NCBI RefSeq assembly: GCF_036014195.1
Contig: NZ_CP107918.1
Location: 4,154,001-4,218,000, forward strand
Source of the DNA: Streptomyces sp. NBC_00442
GTDB taxonomy: Bacteria > Actinomycetota > Actinomycetes > Streptomycetales > Streptomycetaceae
Length of the DNA stretch: 64,000 nt
Direction: 5' to 3'
A program made the translations under genes and the position numbers. Below are positions 40,855 through 49,249 of this stretch, piece by piece; position 1 is the stretch's first letter, and the number at the start of each line of letters is the position of its first letter. The notes below the pieces were generated by a model. That model did no database searches. It was not told the origin of the DNA and saw only the letters and a program-made list of their open reading frames with translations.

Positions 40855-42054
40855 GTGAACGTGCTGGACATCCTGTTGCTGGTCGCCGCCGTATGGTTCG
40901 CGATCGTCGGCTACCGCCAGGGCTTCGTCGTCGGCATCCTGTCGGTGATCGGGTTCCTCGGCGGTGGTCTCATCGCCGTGTACCTGCTCCCGCTCATCTG
41001 GAACCAGCTGACCGACGAGTCCCAGGTCTCGACGACGGCTGCCATCGTCGCGGTCGTCATCGTGATCGTCTGCGCCTCTGTGGGCCAGGCCTTCACCACC
41101 CACCTCGGCAACAAGCTGCGCCGGTACATCACCTGGTCGCCCGCGCGCGCCCTGGACGCGACCGGCGGCGCCCTCGTCAACGTCGTGGCCATGCTGCTCG
41201 TGGCATGGCTGATCGGCCTGCTGCTCGCCGGGGCCGCCCTGCCGACGCTGGGCAAGCAGGTCCGCAACTCCAAGATCCTGCTCGGCGTGTCGGACGTGAT
41301 GCCCCAACAGGCGTCGACCTGGTTCAGCGACTTCTCCTCGGTCCTCGCGCAGAACGGCTTCCCGCAGGTCTTCACGCCGTTCTCGAACGAGTCGATCACC
41401 GAGGTCCAGGCGCCCGATCCGAAGCTCGCGGGCAGCCCGGTCGCGGCCGCCGCCAAGAAGTCGATCGTCAAGGTCGTCGGCATGGCGCCGAGTTGCGGCA
41501 AGCGTCTGGAAGGCACCGGCTTCGTCTTCGCCGACCGCCGCGTCATGACCAACGCGCACGTGGTGGGCGGCGTGGACGAGCCGACCATCCAGGTGGGCGG
41601 CCAGGGGCGTACGTACGACGCGAAGGTCGTGCTCTACGACTGGCGCCGCGACATCGCGGTCCTCGACGTGCCGGATCTGAAGGCGCCCGCGCTCCAGTTC
41701 ACCTCCACCGATGCCCACACCGGCAACGGCGCGATCGTGGCCGGCTTCCCCGAGGACCACCCCTACGACGTCCGCTCCGCCCGGATCCGCGGCCGCATCA
41801 GCGCCAAGGGGCCGGACATCTACCGCCGCGGCACGGTGCGCCGCGACGTGTACTCGCTGTTCACCACGGTCCGGCCGGGCAACTCCGGCGGCCCGCTGCT
41901 GACCCCCGACGGCAAGGTCTACGGCGTGGTCTTCGCCAAGTCGCTCGACGACCCGGACACTGGGTACGCGCTGACCGCCGACGAGGTCAAGGCCGACGCC
42001 CAGCAGGGCCGCACGGCCAACCAGCAGGTGGACAGCGAACAGTGCGCCCTGTGA
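40855..42054 (+). CDS. MarP-type membrane serine protease (CvpA domain plus trypsin fold)
   Basis: 399 residues from GTG at 40855. Four membrane helices in the first ~165 residues form a CvpA-like domain, followed by a periplasmic-side trypsin-like domain: His in TNAHVVGG near 228, Asp in WRRDIAVLD near 265 and Ser in RPGNSGGPLL near 343. Cys residues in PSCGK and in SEQCAL could form the disulfide known from mycobacterial MarP (Rv3671c), which protects cells from acid and oxidative stress. In Streptomyces the substrate is unknown. Tandem repeats follow the stop. Confidence 0.9.
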   Translation: MNVLDILLLVAAVWFAIVGYRQGFVVGILSVIGFLGGGLIAVYLLPLIWNQLTDESQVSTTAAIVAVVIVIVCASVGQAFTTHLGNKLRRYITWSPARALDATGGALVNVVAMLLVAWLIGLLLAGAALPTLGKQVRNSKILLGVSDVMPQQASTWFSDFSSVLAQNGFPQVFTPFSNESITEVQAPDPKLAGSPVAAAAKKSIVKVVGMAPSCGKRLEGTGFVFADRRVMTNAHVVGGVDEPTIQVGGQGRTYDAKVVLYDWRRDIAVLDVPDLKAPALQFTSTDAHTGNGAIVAGFPEDHPYDVRSARIRGRISAKGPDIYRRGTVRRDVYSLFTTVRPGNSGGPLLTPDGKVYGVVFAKSLDDPDTGYALTADEVKADAQQGRTANQQVDSEQCAL

Positions 42055-42165
42055 CCCCCCGACGGGCCATGCTCCCCGACGGGTGACGACCCCCGACGGG
42101 TGACGACCCCCGACAGGCCATGGCCTCCGACAGGCCATGGCTCCGACGGGCCGTGACCCCCTGAC
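42052..42165 (+). repeat. 17-bp degenerate tandem array from the MarP stop codon
   Basis: About six units of CCCCGACGGGTGACGAC / CTCCGACAGGCCATGGC, starting with the stop TGA itself and filling nearly all of the gap to the next gene, including its ribosome-binding region. Confidence 0.8.
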
Positions 42166-42177
42166 GAAAAGGCTGCG

Positions 42178-43530
42178 ATGCGACTGACGATCCTCGGCGG
42201 CGGCGGCTTCCGGGTCCCGCTCGTGTACGGCGCACTGCTGCGCGACCACGCGCCCGGCCGTGTCACCGAGGTGGTCCTCCACGACCTGGACGCGGCCCGG
42301 CTGCACGCCATCGGCCGCGTCCTCGCCGACCGGGCGTACGGGATCGAGGACGCCCCGGCCGTCCGCACCACCACCGACCTCGACGAGGCGTTGCGCGGCG
42401 CGGACTTCGTGTTCTCCGCGATCCGCGTCGGCGGTCTCGAAGGCCGGGCCGCCGACGAGCGCATCGCGCTCGCGGAGGGCGTTCTCGGCCAGGAGACGGT
42501 CGGGGCGGGCGGCATCGCCTACGGGCTGCGCACCGTGCCGGTCGCCGTCGAGATCGCCCGGCGGGTCAAGGCGCTCGCCCCCGACGCCTGGGTCATCAAC
42601 TTCACCAATCCGGCCGGCCTGGTGACCGAGGCGATGGCCGAGCACCTCGGCGACCGTGTCATCGGCATCTGCGACTCGCCGGTGGGCCTGGCGCGCCGGG
42701 TCGCCGTCGCGGTGGGCGCCGACCCCGACCGGGTCCGCCTCGACTACGCCGGCCTCAATCACCTGGGCTGGCTGCACGGCCTGTACGAGGGCGAGAAGAA
42801 CGTCCTGCCGCGCCTGTTCGAGCGGGGCGACGAGCTGCTGACCTCCTTCGAGGAGGGCAAGCTGTTCGGAGCCGACTGGCTGCGCTCGCTCGGTTCGGTG
42901 CCCAACGAGTACTTGCACTACTACTACTTCAACCGTGAGGCGGTGGCCGCCTACCGGCAGGCCGAGCTGACCCGCGGCGCCTTCCTCAAGGACCAGCAGG
43001 CACGTTTCTACGCCACCGCCGAGACGGTGCCCGACGCCTCGGTGTGGGCGGCCTGGGACCGTACGCGGGCCGAGCGCGAGGCCACGTACATGTCCGCGAA
43101 CCGTGACGTGTCGGGGGCCGGCGACCGGCATGCCGACGACATGGAGTCCGGCGGGTACGAGAAGGTGGCGCTGGCCCTGATGCGGGCCATCGCGCGCGAC
43201 GAGGCGGCCACGCTCGTCCTGAACGTGCGCAACGGCGACGCGCTGCGCGTGCTCGACGAGCGGGCCGTCATCGAGATTCCGTGCCTCGTCGACGCGGAGG
43301 GCCCGCACCCGCTGCCCGTCTCCCAGCTGACGGGCCATGAGGCGGGCCTGGTCGGCTCGGTGAAGGCGGTCGAGCGGTGCGTTCTGGAGGCGGCACGGAG
43401 CGGGTCGGCGCGGGCGGCGGTCAAGGCGTTCGCCCTGCATCCGCTGGTCGACTCCGTCCACGTGGCCCGAAGGCTCCTGGACGGCTACCGCAGCGCCCAC
43501 CCCGGACTCGGGTACCTCAGGACCGACTAG
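42178..43530 (+). CDS. Glycoside hydrolase family 4 (6-phospho-beta-glucosidase type)
   Basis: 450 residues from ATG at 42178. An N-terminal Rossmann motif (LTILGGGGFRVPLVYGAL) binds NAD, and GICDSPVGLARR near 160 and YAGLNHLGWLHG near 195 carry the metal-binding Cys and His of GH4. These enzymes cleave glycosides by an NAD/Mn-dependent redox-elimination route. No PTS or sugar-uptake gene lies adjacent, so the substrate is open: phospho-beta-glucosides by family majority. The upstream gap to the MarP gene is filled with tandem repeats. Confidence 0.88.
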   Translation: MRLTILGGGGFRVPLVYGALLRDHAPGRVTEVVLHDLDAARLHAIGRVLADRAYGIEDAPAVRTTTDLDEALRGADFVFSAIRVGGLEGRAADERIALAEGVLGQETVGAGGIAYGLRTVPVAVEIARRVKALAPDAWVINFTNPAGLVTEAMAEHLGDRVIGICDSPVGLARRVAVAVGADPDRVRLDYAGLNHLGWLHGLYEGEKNVLPRLFERGDELLTSFEEGKLFGADWLRSLGSVPNEYLHYYYFNREAVAAYRQAELTRGAFLKDQQARFYATAETVPDASVWAAWDRTRAEREATYMSANRDVSGAGDRHADDMESGGYEKVALALMRAIARDEAATLVLNVRNGDALRVLDERAVIEIPCLVDAEGPHPLPVSQLTGHEAGLVGSVKAVERCVLEAARSGSARAAVKAFALHPLVDSVHVARRLLDGYRSAHPGLGYLRTD

Positions 43531-43957
43531 GCCGCCATGGGACCGGCCGGGCCGTCACGTGCGGCCCGGGTCCGCTTCGGCCGTGGCCCGTTCCGCCTCG
43601 GGCCTGCGTGGGCCCGGGTGCGCTTCGCCCTGGGTCCGCTTCGGCCTAGGTCCGCGCATGTCGCAGCCGGGCCGAGACCCAGCGGGCCCGGCGGCGCAGG
43701 ATGCGCGGAATGCCCACCTCCCGGGAGTCGGGGGAGGGGAGTTTCAGCCCCCGCCCCTGCGGGCCGCCCCTCTCGTACGAGACCGGCCCTGCGGCCGTTC
43801 GGCGGTTGCGTGCTGCGTCACCGTAGTCGTGCGTCCAGCCCATACCCCGACGTGTGCCCGGGGCCCAAGGTCGGTAACCGCCTCGGAGGGGCCCAATTGG
43901 CTTATGCGCCAGGCAATTGGCTGTTCGTAGGACAAGCGTTCCAGTGGCCGGCGGAAC
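43531..43957. repeat. Gene-free interval with degenerate repeats after the GH4 gene
   Basis: The first ~150 bp are imperfect repeats around GGCCCGGGTCCGCTTCGGCC / GGGTGCGCTTCGCCCTGGGT. The rest contains no ORF I can support; a less GC-rich patch near 43.89-43.94 kb (CCAATTGGCTTATGCGCCAGG) has a 9-bp direct repeat CAATTGGCT. Confidence 0.5.
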
Positions 43958-44905
43958 TCAGCGGTCCGGTTCCGGGTCCTTGAGCCAGTTGACGAGCTCG
44001 GTGGAGAACGCCGCCGGGTCCTCCTCGTGCGGGAAGTGCCCCAGACCGTCGAACAGCCGCCAGCGGTACGGGGCTTCGACGTATTCGCCCGAGCCCGCGG
44101 CGCTGCGGGTGCGCATCACCGGGTCGAGCGAGCCGTGCAGATGCAGCGTCGGCACCCGGACCGGCCGCTTCATCCGCCGGTTGAACTGGATGCCGTCGGG
44201 CCGCGCCATCGAGCGCACCATCCACCGGTACGGCTCGATCGAGCAGTGCGCCGTGGACGGGATGCACATGGCGCGCCGGTAGGTCTCCACCGCGTCGTCC
44301 TCCGGTTGGCGCGGCCCCGACCAGTCCCGTACCAGTCGGCCGACCAACGCACCGTCGTCCGCCACCAGTTGACGCTCCGGCAGCCAGGGGCGCTGGAAGC
44401 CCCAGACGTAGGAGCCGGCCGAGGTCTGCTTGTAGTCGGCGAGCATCGCCGAGCGCCAGCGGCGCGGGTGCGGCATCGACGACACCACCAGCCTGCGCAC
44501 CACCTTGGGGCGCATCACCGCCGCCGTCCACGCCAGATAGCCGCCCAAGTCGTGCCCGACCAGGGCCGCGTCGGGCTCGCCCAGGGACCGTACGACGCCC
44601 GTGATGTCGAGGGCCAGGTTGGCCGGGTCGTAACCGCGCGGGGTGCGGTCGCTGCCGCCCACGCCGCGCAGGTCCATCGCGACCGCGCGGTAGCCGGCGT
44701 CGGCCAGCGCGGTCAGTTGATGGCGCCAGGTCCACCAGAACTGCGGAAAGCCGTGGAGCAGCAACACCAGTGGTCCGTCGCCGAGTTCGGCGATGTGGAA
44801 GCGCGCCCCATTGGCAGCCACGTCCCTATGGGTCCAGGGACCATCGATGCGGACAGGGCTGCCGGTGCCGCCGGGGCTTCCGGTGCCGGGCTCGGGTGCG
44901 GTCAT
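43958..44905 (-). CDS. Alpha/beta hydrolase, epoxide-hydrolase-like
   Basis: 315 residues from an ATG overlapping the stop of the holin-like gene (ATGA). The oxyanion motif LLHGFPQFWWTW lies near residue 55, and the nucleophile elbow is VGHDLGGYLAW near 118: an Asp nucleophile, as in epoxide hydrolases and haloalkane dehalogenases, rather than Ser. The distal FDGLGHFPHEEDP gives the catalytic His. The N-terminal ~25 residues are Gly/Pro-rich. Cytoplasmic; substrate unknown. Confidence 0.9.
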   Translation of the reverse strand: MTAPEPGTGSPGGTGSPVRIDGPWTHRDVAANGARFHIAELGDGPLVLLLHGFPQFWWTWRHQLTALADAGYRAVAMDLRGVGGSDRTPRGYDPANLALDITGVVRSLGEPDAALVGHDLGGYLAWTAAVMRPKVVRRLVVSSMPHPRRWRSAMLADYKQTSAGSYVWGFQRPWLPERQLVADDGALVGRLVRDWSGPRQPEDDAVETYRRAMCIPSTAHCSIEPYRWMVRSMARPDGIQFNRRMKRPVRVPTLHLHGSLDPVMRTRSAAGSGEYVEAPYRWRLFDGLGHFPHEEDPAAFSTELVNWLKDPEPDR

Positions 44906-45378
44906 GCAGACGAGCGTGCCACAGTGGCGCCGGTGTCCGTGACCGTCACCTCGACGGTGGCCGGGCGCGGGTGCGGCTTGACGCCCTGCATCACGGCCGC
45001 CGTCGCCTTGGCCGACGCGATGGACTTCTCCGGCGGCTTGACCTTCTTGAACTTGGTGACGGCGAGCACCCCGAGCAGCGCCGCGAGCAGCAGGAACGCG
45101 CCACCCACGATGAGGAACGACCAGGCGAGCCCGAGCCCCAGGTTGTGGATGCCGTACGCCGCCGCGAAGCTCAGCACCGGCAGCGAGAACAGCGCGAGCA
45201 CACCGGCGGTACTGATGGCGATGCCACCGATCGCCCCGCGCTTGACGTCCTGCCGCAGCTCCACCTTGGCCAGCGCGATCTCGTCGTGCACCAGGGCGGA
45301 CATCTCGGCGGTCGCGGAGGCGACCAGCTGGCCGAGGCTGCGCTCGGCGCTGCCGGCGTTGTGGCTGGGGTCGCTCAT
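44902..45378 (-). CDS. Phage-holin-family (actinobacterial holin X type) membrane protein
   Basis: 158 residues from ATG at 45378, with GGGAG 8 bp upstream. Residues 1-55 are a soluble amphipathic part (SLGQLVASATAEMSALVHDEI...), followed by two membrane helices (residues 48-75 and 82-110) and a Lys/Pro/Val-rich tail. The family name comes from a distant resemblance to phage holins; in Streptomyces these are cellular proteins of unknown role. Coupled to the hydrolase gene by a 4-bp overlap. Confidence 0.85.
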   Translation of the reverse strand: MSDPSHNAGSAERSLGQLVASATAEMSALVHDEIALAKVELRQDVKRGAIGGIAISTAGVLALFSLPVLSFAAAYGIHNLGLGLAWSFLIVGGAFLLLAALLGVLAVTKFKKVKPPEKSIASAKATAAVMQGVKPHPRPATVEVTVTDTGATVARSSA

Positions 45379-45444
45379 CGCTGACTCCCTCATCTCTTCT
45401 CGGTTACCGACGGGTCCAACGGGTCCAACAGGTCCGTGGTCAGA

Positions 45445-46839
45445 TCATGCCGGACGGTCGGCGTCATCGCGCTCCGCCCCCGCCAGTTGCGCCAGTCTGC
45501 GGTGCTCGGCCGCCTTGTTCTCGTAGATCGCGGCCATCCGCAGGTGGTACTCCGGCTTGTCCGCTTCGTACACGTCGGGGATGCCGTCCTGGTCGTCGTC
45601 GCGCTCCTCGTCGTCGACGAGTTGCCGGTACTTGCGCACCCGCAGCTTGAGCAGGATCGAGGAGAGTACGGCGGCGGTCAGCGAGCCCACGAGGACGGCG
45701 GCCTTGATCTCGTCGGCCAGCCGGTCCTGGCCGTCGAAGGCGAGTTCGCCGATGAGCAGCGAGACCGTGAAGCCGATGCCGGCGAGCGAGGCGACGGCGA
45801 AGACGTCGGGCCAGGCCAGGTCGTCGTTGAGTTGCGCCTTGGTGAAGCGGGCGGCGAGCCAGGTCCCGCCGAAGATGCCGACGGCCTTGCCGACGATCAG
45901 GCCGAGGACGACGCCGAGTGTCTCGGGCCGGGTGAAGACATCGGCCAGGGTGGCTCCACTGATGCCGACACCGGCCGAGAACAGTGCGAAGAGCGGCACC
46001 GCGAGCCCGGCCGACACGGGCCGCACCAGGTGCTCGATGTGCTCGCCGGGGGAGTGCTCCTCGCCCTCGGTGCGGTGACAGCGCAGCATCAGGCCCATCG
46101 CGACGCCGGCGATGGTGGAGTGGACGCCGCTGTTGTACATCAGCCCCCAGATGACGAGCGCGAGCGGGATGTAGACGTACCAGCCCCGCACACCCTTCCT
46201 GAGCAGCCACCAGAAGAGGACGAGCCCGACGACGGCGCCGCCGAGGGCCGCGAAGTTGATGCTGCTGGTGAAGAAGACGGCGATGATCAGGATCGCGAAG
46301 AGGTCGTCGACGACGGCGAGCGTGAGCAGGAAGGCGCGCAGCGCCGAGGGCAGCGAGGTGCCGATGACGGCGAGCACCGCGAGGGCGAACGCGATGTCTG
46401 TAGCGGTCGGCACCGCCCAGCCGTCGAGCGAGCCGTTGCCGAGCACGTTCACCAGCGCGTAGACGAGCGCGGGGACGGCCATGCCGCACAGGGCCGCGAT
46501 CACGGGCAGCGCGGCGGCCTTCGGGTCGCGCAGCTCACCGGCGACGAGTTCACGCTTGAGTTCGATACCGGCGACGAAGAAGAAGATCGCGAGCAGGCCG
46601 TCGGCGGCCCAGTGCTGGATGGAGAGGTCGAGCCCGAGGGCGCTGATGCCGATGTGGAAGCCGCGGACCGTCTCGTAACTCGACCCCAGGGTGTTCGCCC
46701 AGATCAGCGCGGCGATCGCGGCCACGAGCAGCAGCACACCGCCGACGGTCTCGGCGCGCAGGGCCTCGGCGATGTACGTGCGCTCGGGGAGCGAGAGCCG
46801 GCCGAGGAACTTCTGCTTGCTGGGGGTGGGCGTGGCCAC
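45445..46839 (-). CDS. nhaA: Na+/H+ antiporter NhaA
   Basis: 464 residues from GTG at 46839. The NhaA fold of ~12 membrane helices is complete: FFFVAGIELKRELVAGELR near residue 90, PTATDIAFALAV near 150 and the ion-binding Asp pair in LAVVDDLFAI near 180. A hydrophilic C-terminal tail of ~65 residues (DDDQDGIPDVYEADK...) resembles a Ca-binding Asp-rich loop and is not present in E. coli NhaA. It exchanges cytoplasmic Na+ for external H+. Followed by the holin-like gene. Confidence 0.93.
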   Translation of the reverse strand: MATPTPSKQKFLGRLSLPERTYIAEALRAETVGGVLLLVAAIAALIWANTLGSSYETVRGFHIGISALGLDLSIQHWAADGLLAIFFFVAGIELKRELVAGELRDPKAAALPVIAALCGMAVPALVYALVNVLGNGSLDGWAVPTATDIAFALAVLAVIGTSLPSALRAFLLTLAVVDDLFAILIIAVFFTSSINFAALGGAVVGLVLFWWLLRKGVRGWYVYIPLALVIWGLMYNSGVHSTIAGVAMGLMLRCHRTEGEEHSPGEHIEHLVRPVSAGLAVPLFALFSAGVGISGATLADVFTRPETLGVVLGLIVGKAVGIFGGTWLAARFTKAQLNDDLAWPDVFAVASLAGIGFTVSLLIGELAFDGQDRLADEIKAAVLVGSLTAAVLSSILLKLRVRKYRQLVDDEERDDDQDGIPDVYEADKPEYHLRMAAIYENKAAEHRRLAQLAGAERDDADRPA

Positions 46840-47029
46840 GAGGGCGACCTCCGGTCGGTTCGGCGGGCATGACTGAGCACGTTGCCGACCAGACTTCCCG
46901 GCGCACCTGACGTTCTTGTCGCGTCGTTGACGCTTTCCTTACTTTACCTAACTTTACGGTGCGGTGCCATGCGCCGGGGTGGATCCGGTGATCATCACTT
47001 TAGGTGCACATCGGTCATACGGCGCGCGA

Positions 47030-47061
47030 AAGGGCCCGGCCGCGCGTGCGGCCGGGCCCTT
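47030..47061 (-). terminator. Terminator of acsA
   Basis: AAGGGCCCGGCCGC / GCGGCCGGGCCCTT, perfect 14-bp stem with GCGT loop, about 33 bp after the acsA stop. Confidence 0.88.
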
Positions 47062-47093
47062 CGGGCGACTGCTGCCCGGCTCCGCTGCCTGGC

Positions 47094-49052
47094 TCAGTCC
47101 TCGCTGGAGGCGCTGGGCAGCTTGGTCTGGATGAGGTCCATGACGGAGGAGTCGGTCAGGGTGGTGACATCGCCCAGCTCGCGGTTCTCGGCGACGTCCC
47201 GGAGCAGGCGGCGCATGATCTTGCCGGAGCGGGTCTTGGGGAGCTCGGCGACCGGCAGGACGCGCTTGGGCTTCGCGATCGGGCCGAGGGCCGTGCCGAC
47301 GTGGGCGCGGAGTGCCTCGACGAGGCCTTCGTCGTCTGCGTTGGCGGTGCCGCGCAGGATGACGAAGGCGACGATGGCCTGCCCGGTCGTCTCGTCGGCG
47401 GCGCCGACGACGGCGGCCTCGGCGACCGAGGGGTGCGAGACGAGCGCCGACTCGACCTCGGTGGTGGAGATGTTGTGGCCCGACACGAGCATGACGTCGT
47501 CGACGCGGCCGAGCAGCCAGATGTCGCCGTCGTCGTCCTTCTTGGCGCCGTCACCGGCGAAGTACTTGCCTTCGAAGCGGGACCAGTAGGTGTCGATGAA
47601 CCGCTGGTCGTCGCCCCAGATCGTGCGGAGCATGGAGGGCCACGGCTCGGTCAGGACGAGGTAGCCGCCCCCGCCGTCGGGGACCTCGTGGGCTTCGTCG
47701 TCGACGACGGTCGCGGCGATGCCGGGCAGCGCGCGCTGGGCCGAGCCGGGCTTGGTCTCGGTGACACCGGGCAGCGGCGAGATCATCATCGCGCCGGTCT
47801 CGGTCTGCCACCAGGTGTCCACGATGGGGCACTTGTCGGCGCCGATGTGCTTGCGGTACCACATCCACGCCTCGGGGTTGATGGGCTCGCCCACCGATCC
47901 CAGGACCCGCAGGCTCGACAGATCGAACTTGGCGGGGATGTCGTCGCCCCACTTCATGAATGTGCGGATCGCGGTCGGCGCGGTGTAGAGGATGGTGACG
48001 CCGTACTTCTGCACGATCTCCCAGAACCGGCCCTGGTGCGGGCTGTCCGGGGTGCCCTCGTACATGACCTGGGTCGCGCCGTTGGCGAGCGGTCCGTAGA
48101 CGATGTACGAGTGTCCGGTGACCCAGCCGATGTCGGCGGTGCACCAGTACACGTCGCTCTCGGGCTTCAGGTCGAAGACGGCGTGGTGGGTGTACGCGGC
48201 CTGGGTGAGGTAGCCGCCCGAGGTGTGCAGGATGCCCTTGGGCTTCCCCGTCGTACCCGATGTGTACAGGATGAACAGCGGGTGTTCGGCGTCGAACGCG
48301 GTGGGCGTGTGCTCCACGGACTGGCGGGCGACAATGTCGTCCCACCACACATCGCGGCTGTCGTCCCAGGCGACGTCCTGGCCGGTGCGCCGCACGACCA
48401 GGACATGCTCGACCTGGGGGCAGCGGGCGACGGCGTCGTCGATGGCGGGCTTCAGGGCGGACGGCTTGCCCCGGCGGTAGCCGCCGTCGGAGGTGATGAC
48501 GAGCTTGGCGTCGGCGTCCTGGATGCGGGAGGCGACGGCGTCGGCGGAGAAGCCGCCGAAGACGACGGAGTGGGCGGCGCCGATGCGGGCGCAGGCCAGC
48601 ATCGCGACGGCCGCCTCGGGGATCATCGGCATGTACACCGCGACCCTGTCACCGGCCTGGACACCGAGCTCGGTCAGGGCGTTGGCGGCCCTTGACACCT
48701 CGTCCTTGAGCTCGGCGTAGGTGATCGCGCGGCTGTCGCCCGGCTCGCCCTCGAAGTGGATCGCGACCCGGTCGCCGTTGCCGGCCTCGACGTGGCGGTC
48801 GACGCAGTTGTACGCGACGTTCAGCTTGCCGTCGGCGAACCACTTCGCGAACGGCGGGTTCGACCAGTCCAGGGTCTCGGTCGGCTCGGTGGCCCAGGTC
48901 AGGCGCCGGGCCTGCTCGGCCCAGAAGCCCAGCCTGTCCGCATCGGCCCGCTCGTACGCCTCCGCCGTCACGTTGGCATCCGCGGCCAGCCCGGAGGGCG
49001 GCGCGAATCGCCGTTCCTCTTTCAGCAGATTGGCCAAGCTCTCGTTGCTCAC
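47094..49052 (-). CDS. acsA: Acetyl-CoA synthetase (AMP-forming)
   Basis: 652 residues from GTG at 49052 with GGGAG 6 bp upstream. The AMP-binding signature [11 protein letters not shown] lies near residue 262, DTWWQTETG near 410 and the C-terminal [11 protein letters not shown] near 610, whose Lys is the catalytic and acetylation-regulated residue. Length and motifs match Acs exactly. It activates acetate to acetyl-CoA via acetyl-AMP. No acetyltransferase or deacetylase gene is adjacent. A stem-loop terminator lies downstream. Confidence 0.95.
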   Translation of the reverse strand: MSNESLANLLKEERRFAPPSGLAADANVTAEAYERADADRLGFWAEQARRLTWATEPTETLDWSNPPFAKWFADGKLNVAYNCVDRHVEAGNGDRVAIHFEGEPGDSRAITYAELKDEVSRAANALTELGVQAGDRVAVYMPMIPEAAVAMLACARIGAAHSVVFGGFSADAVASRIQDADAKLVITSDGGYRRGKPSALKPAIDDAVARCPQVEHVLVVRRTGQDVAWDDSRDVWWDDIVARQSVEHTPTAFDAEHPLFILYTSGTTGKPKGILHTSGGYLTQAAYTHHAVFDLKPESDVYWCTADIGWVTGHSYIVYGPLANGATQVMYEGTPDSPHQGRFWEIVQKYGVTILYTAPTAIRTFMKWGDDIPAKFDLSSLRVLGSVGEPINPEAWMWYRKHIGADKCPIVDTWWQTETGAMMISPLPGVTETKPGSAQRALPGIAATVVDDEAHEVPDGGGGYLVLTEPWPSMLRTIWGDDQRFIDTYWSRFEGKYFAGDGAKKDDDGDIWLLGRVDDVMLVSGHNISTTEVESALVSHPSVAEAAVVGAADETTGQAIVAFVILRGTANADDEGLVEALRAHVGTALGPIAKPKRVLPVAELPKTRSGKIMRRLLRDVAENRELGDVTTLTDSSVMDLIQTKLPSASSED

Positions 49053-49193
49053 GACATCTCCCTTTCCCAGGGCGTCCTCAATGCGTATGTGTCCCGGGCC
49101 ATAGCTCATCAGGCCAAGGGGCCGGGTGACAAGGGCCTCCAAGGAATTGGTTTAGACCTGTAGAGATTTCCTGGTCATCGGCGTGGCACACGA

Positions 49194-49222
49194 ACGGCCT
49201 CCCCCTTGGTGGGAGAGGCCGT
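49194..49222 (-). terminator. Terminator of the SulP-carbonic anhydrase gene
   Basis: ACGGCCTC / GAGGCCGT arms extended by CCC/GGG, about 30 bp after the stop. Confidence 0.75.
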
Positions 49223-49249
49223 ACGGCAGCGGGACGGGCGAGGCAGGGT

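Noticed and set aside
40747..43500. 917-codon antisense frame across three core genes
   Set aside because: It crosses the MarP and GH4 genes, which have full catalytic motifs on the other strand.
44902..45378. Prophage remnant because of the holin-family call
   Set aside because: No other phage gene nearby; this family is common in actinobacterial core genomes.
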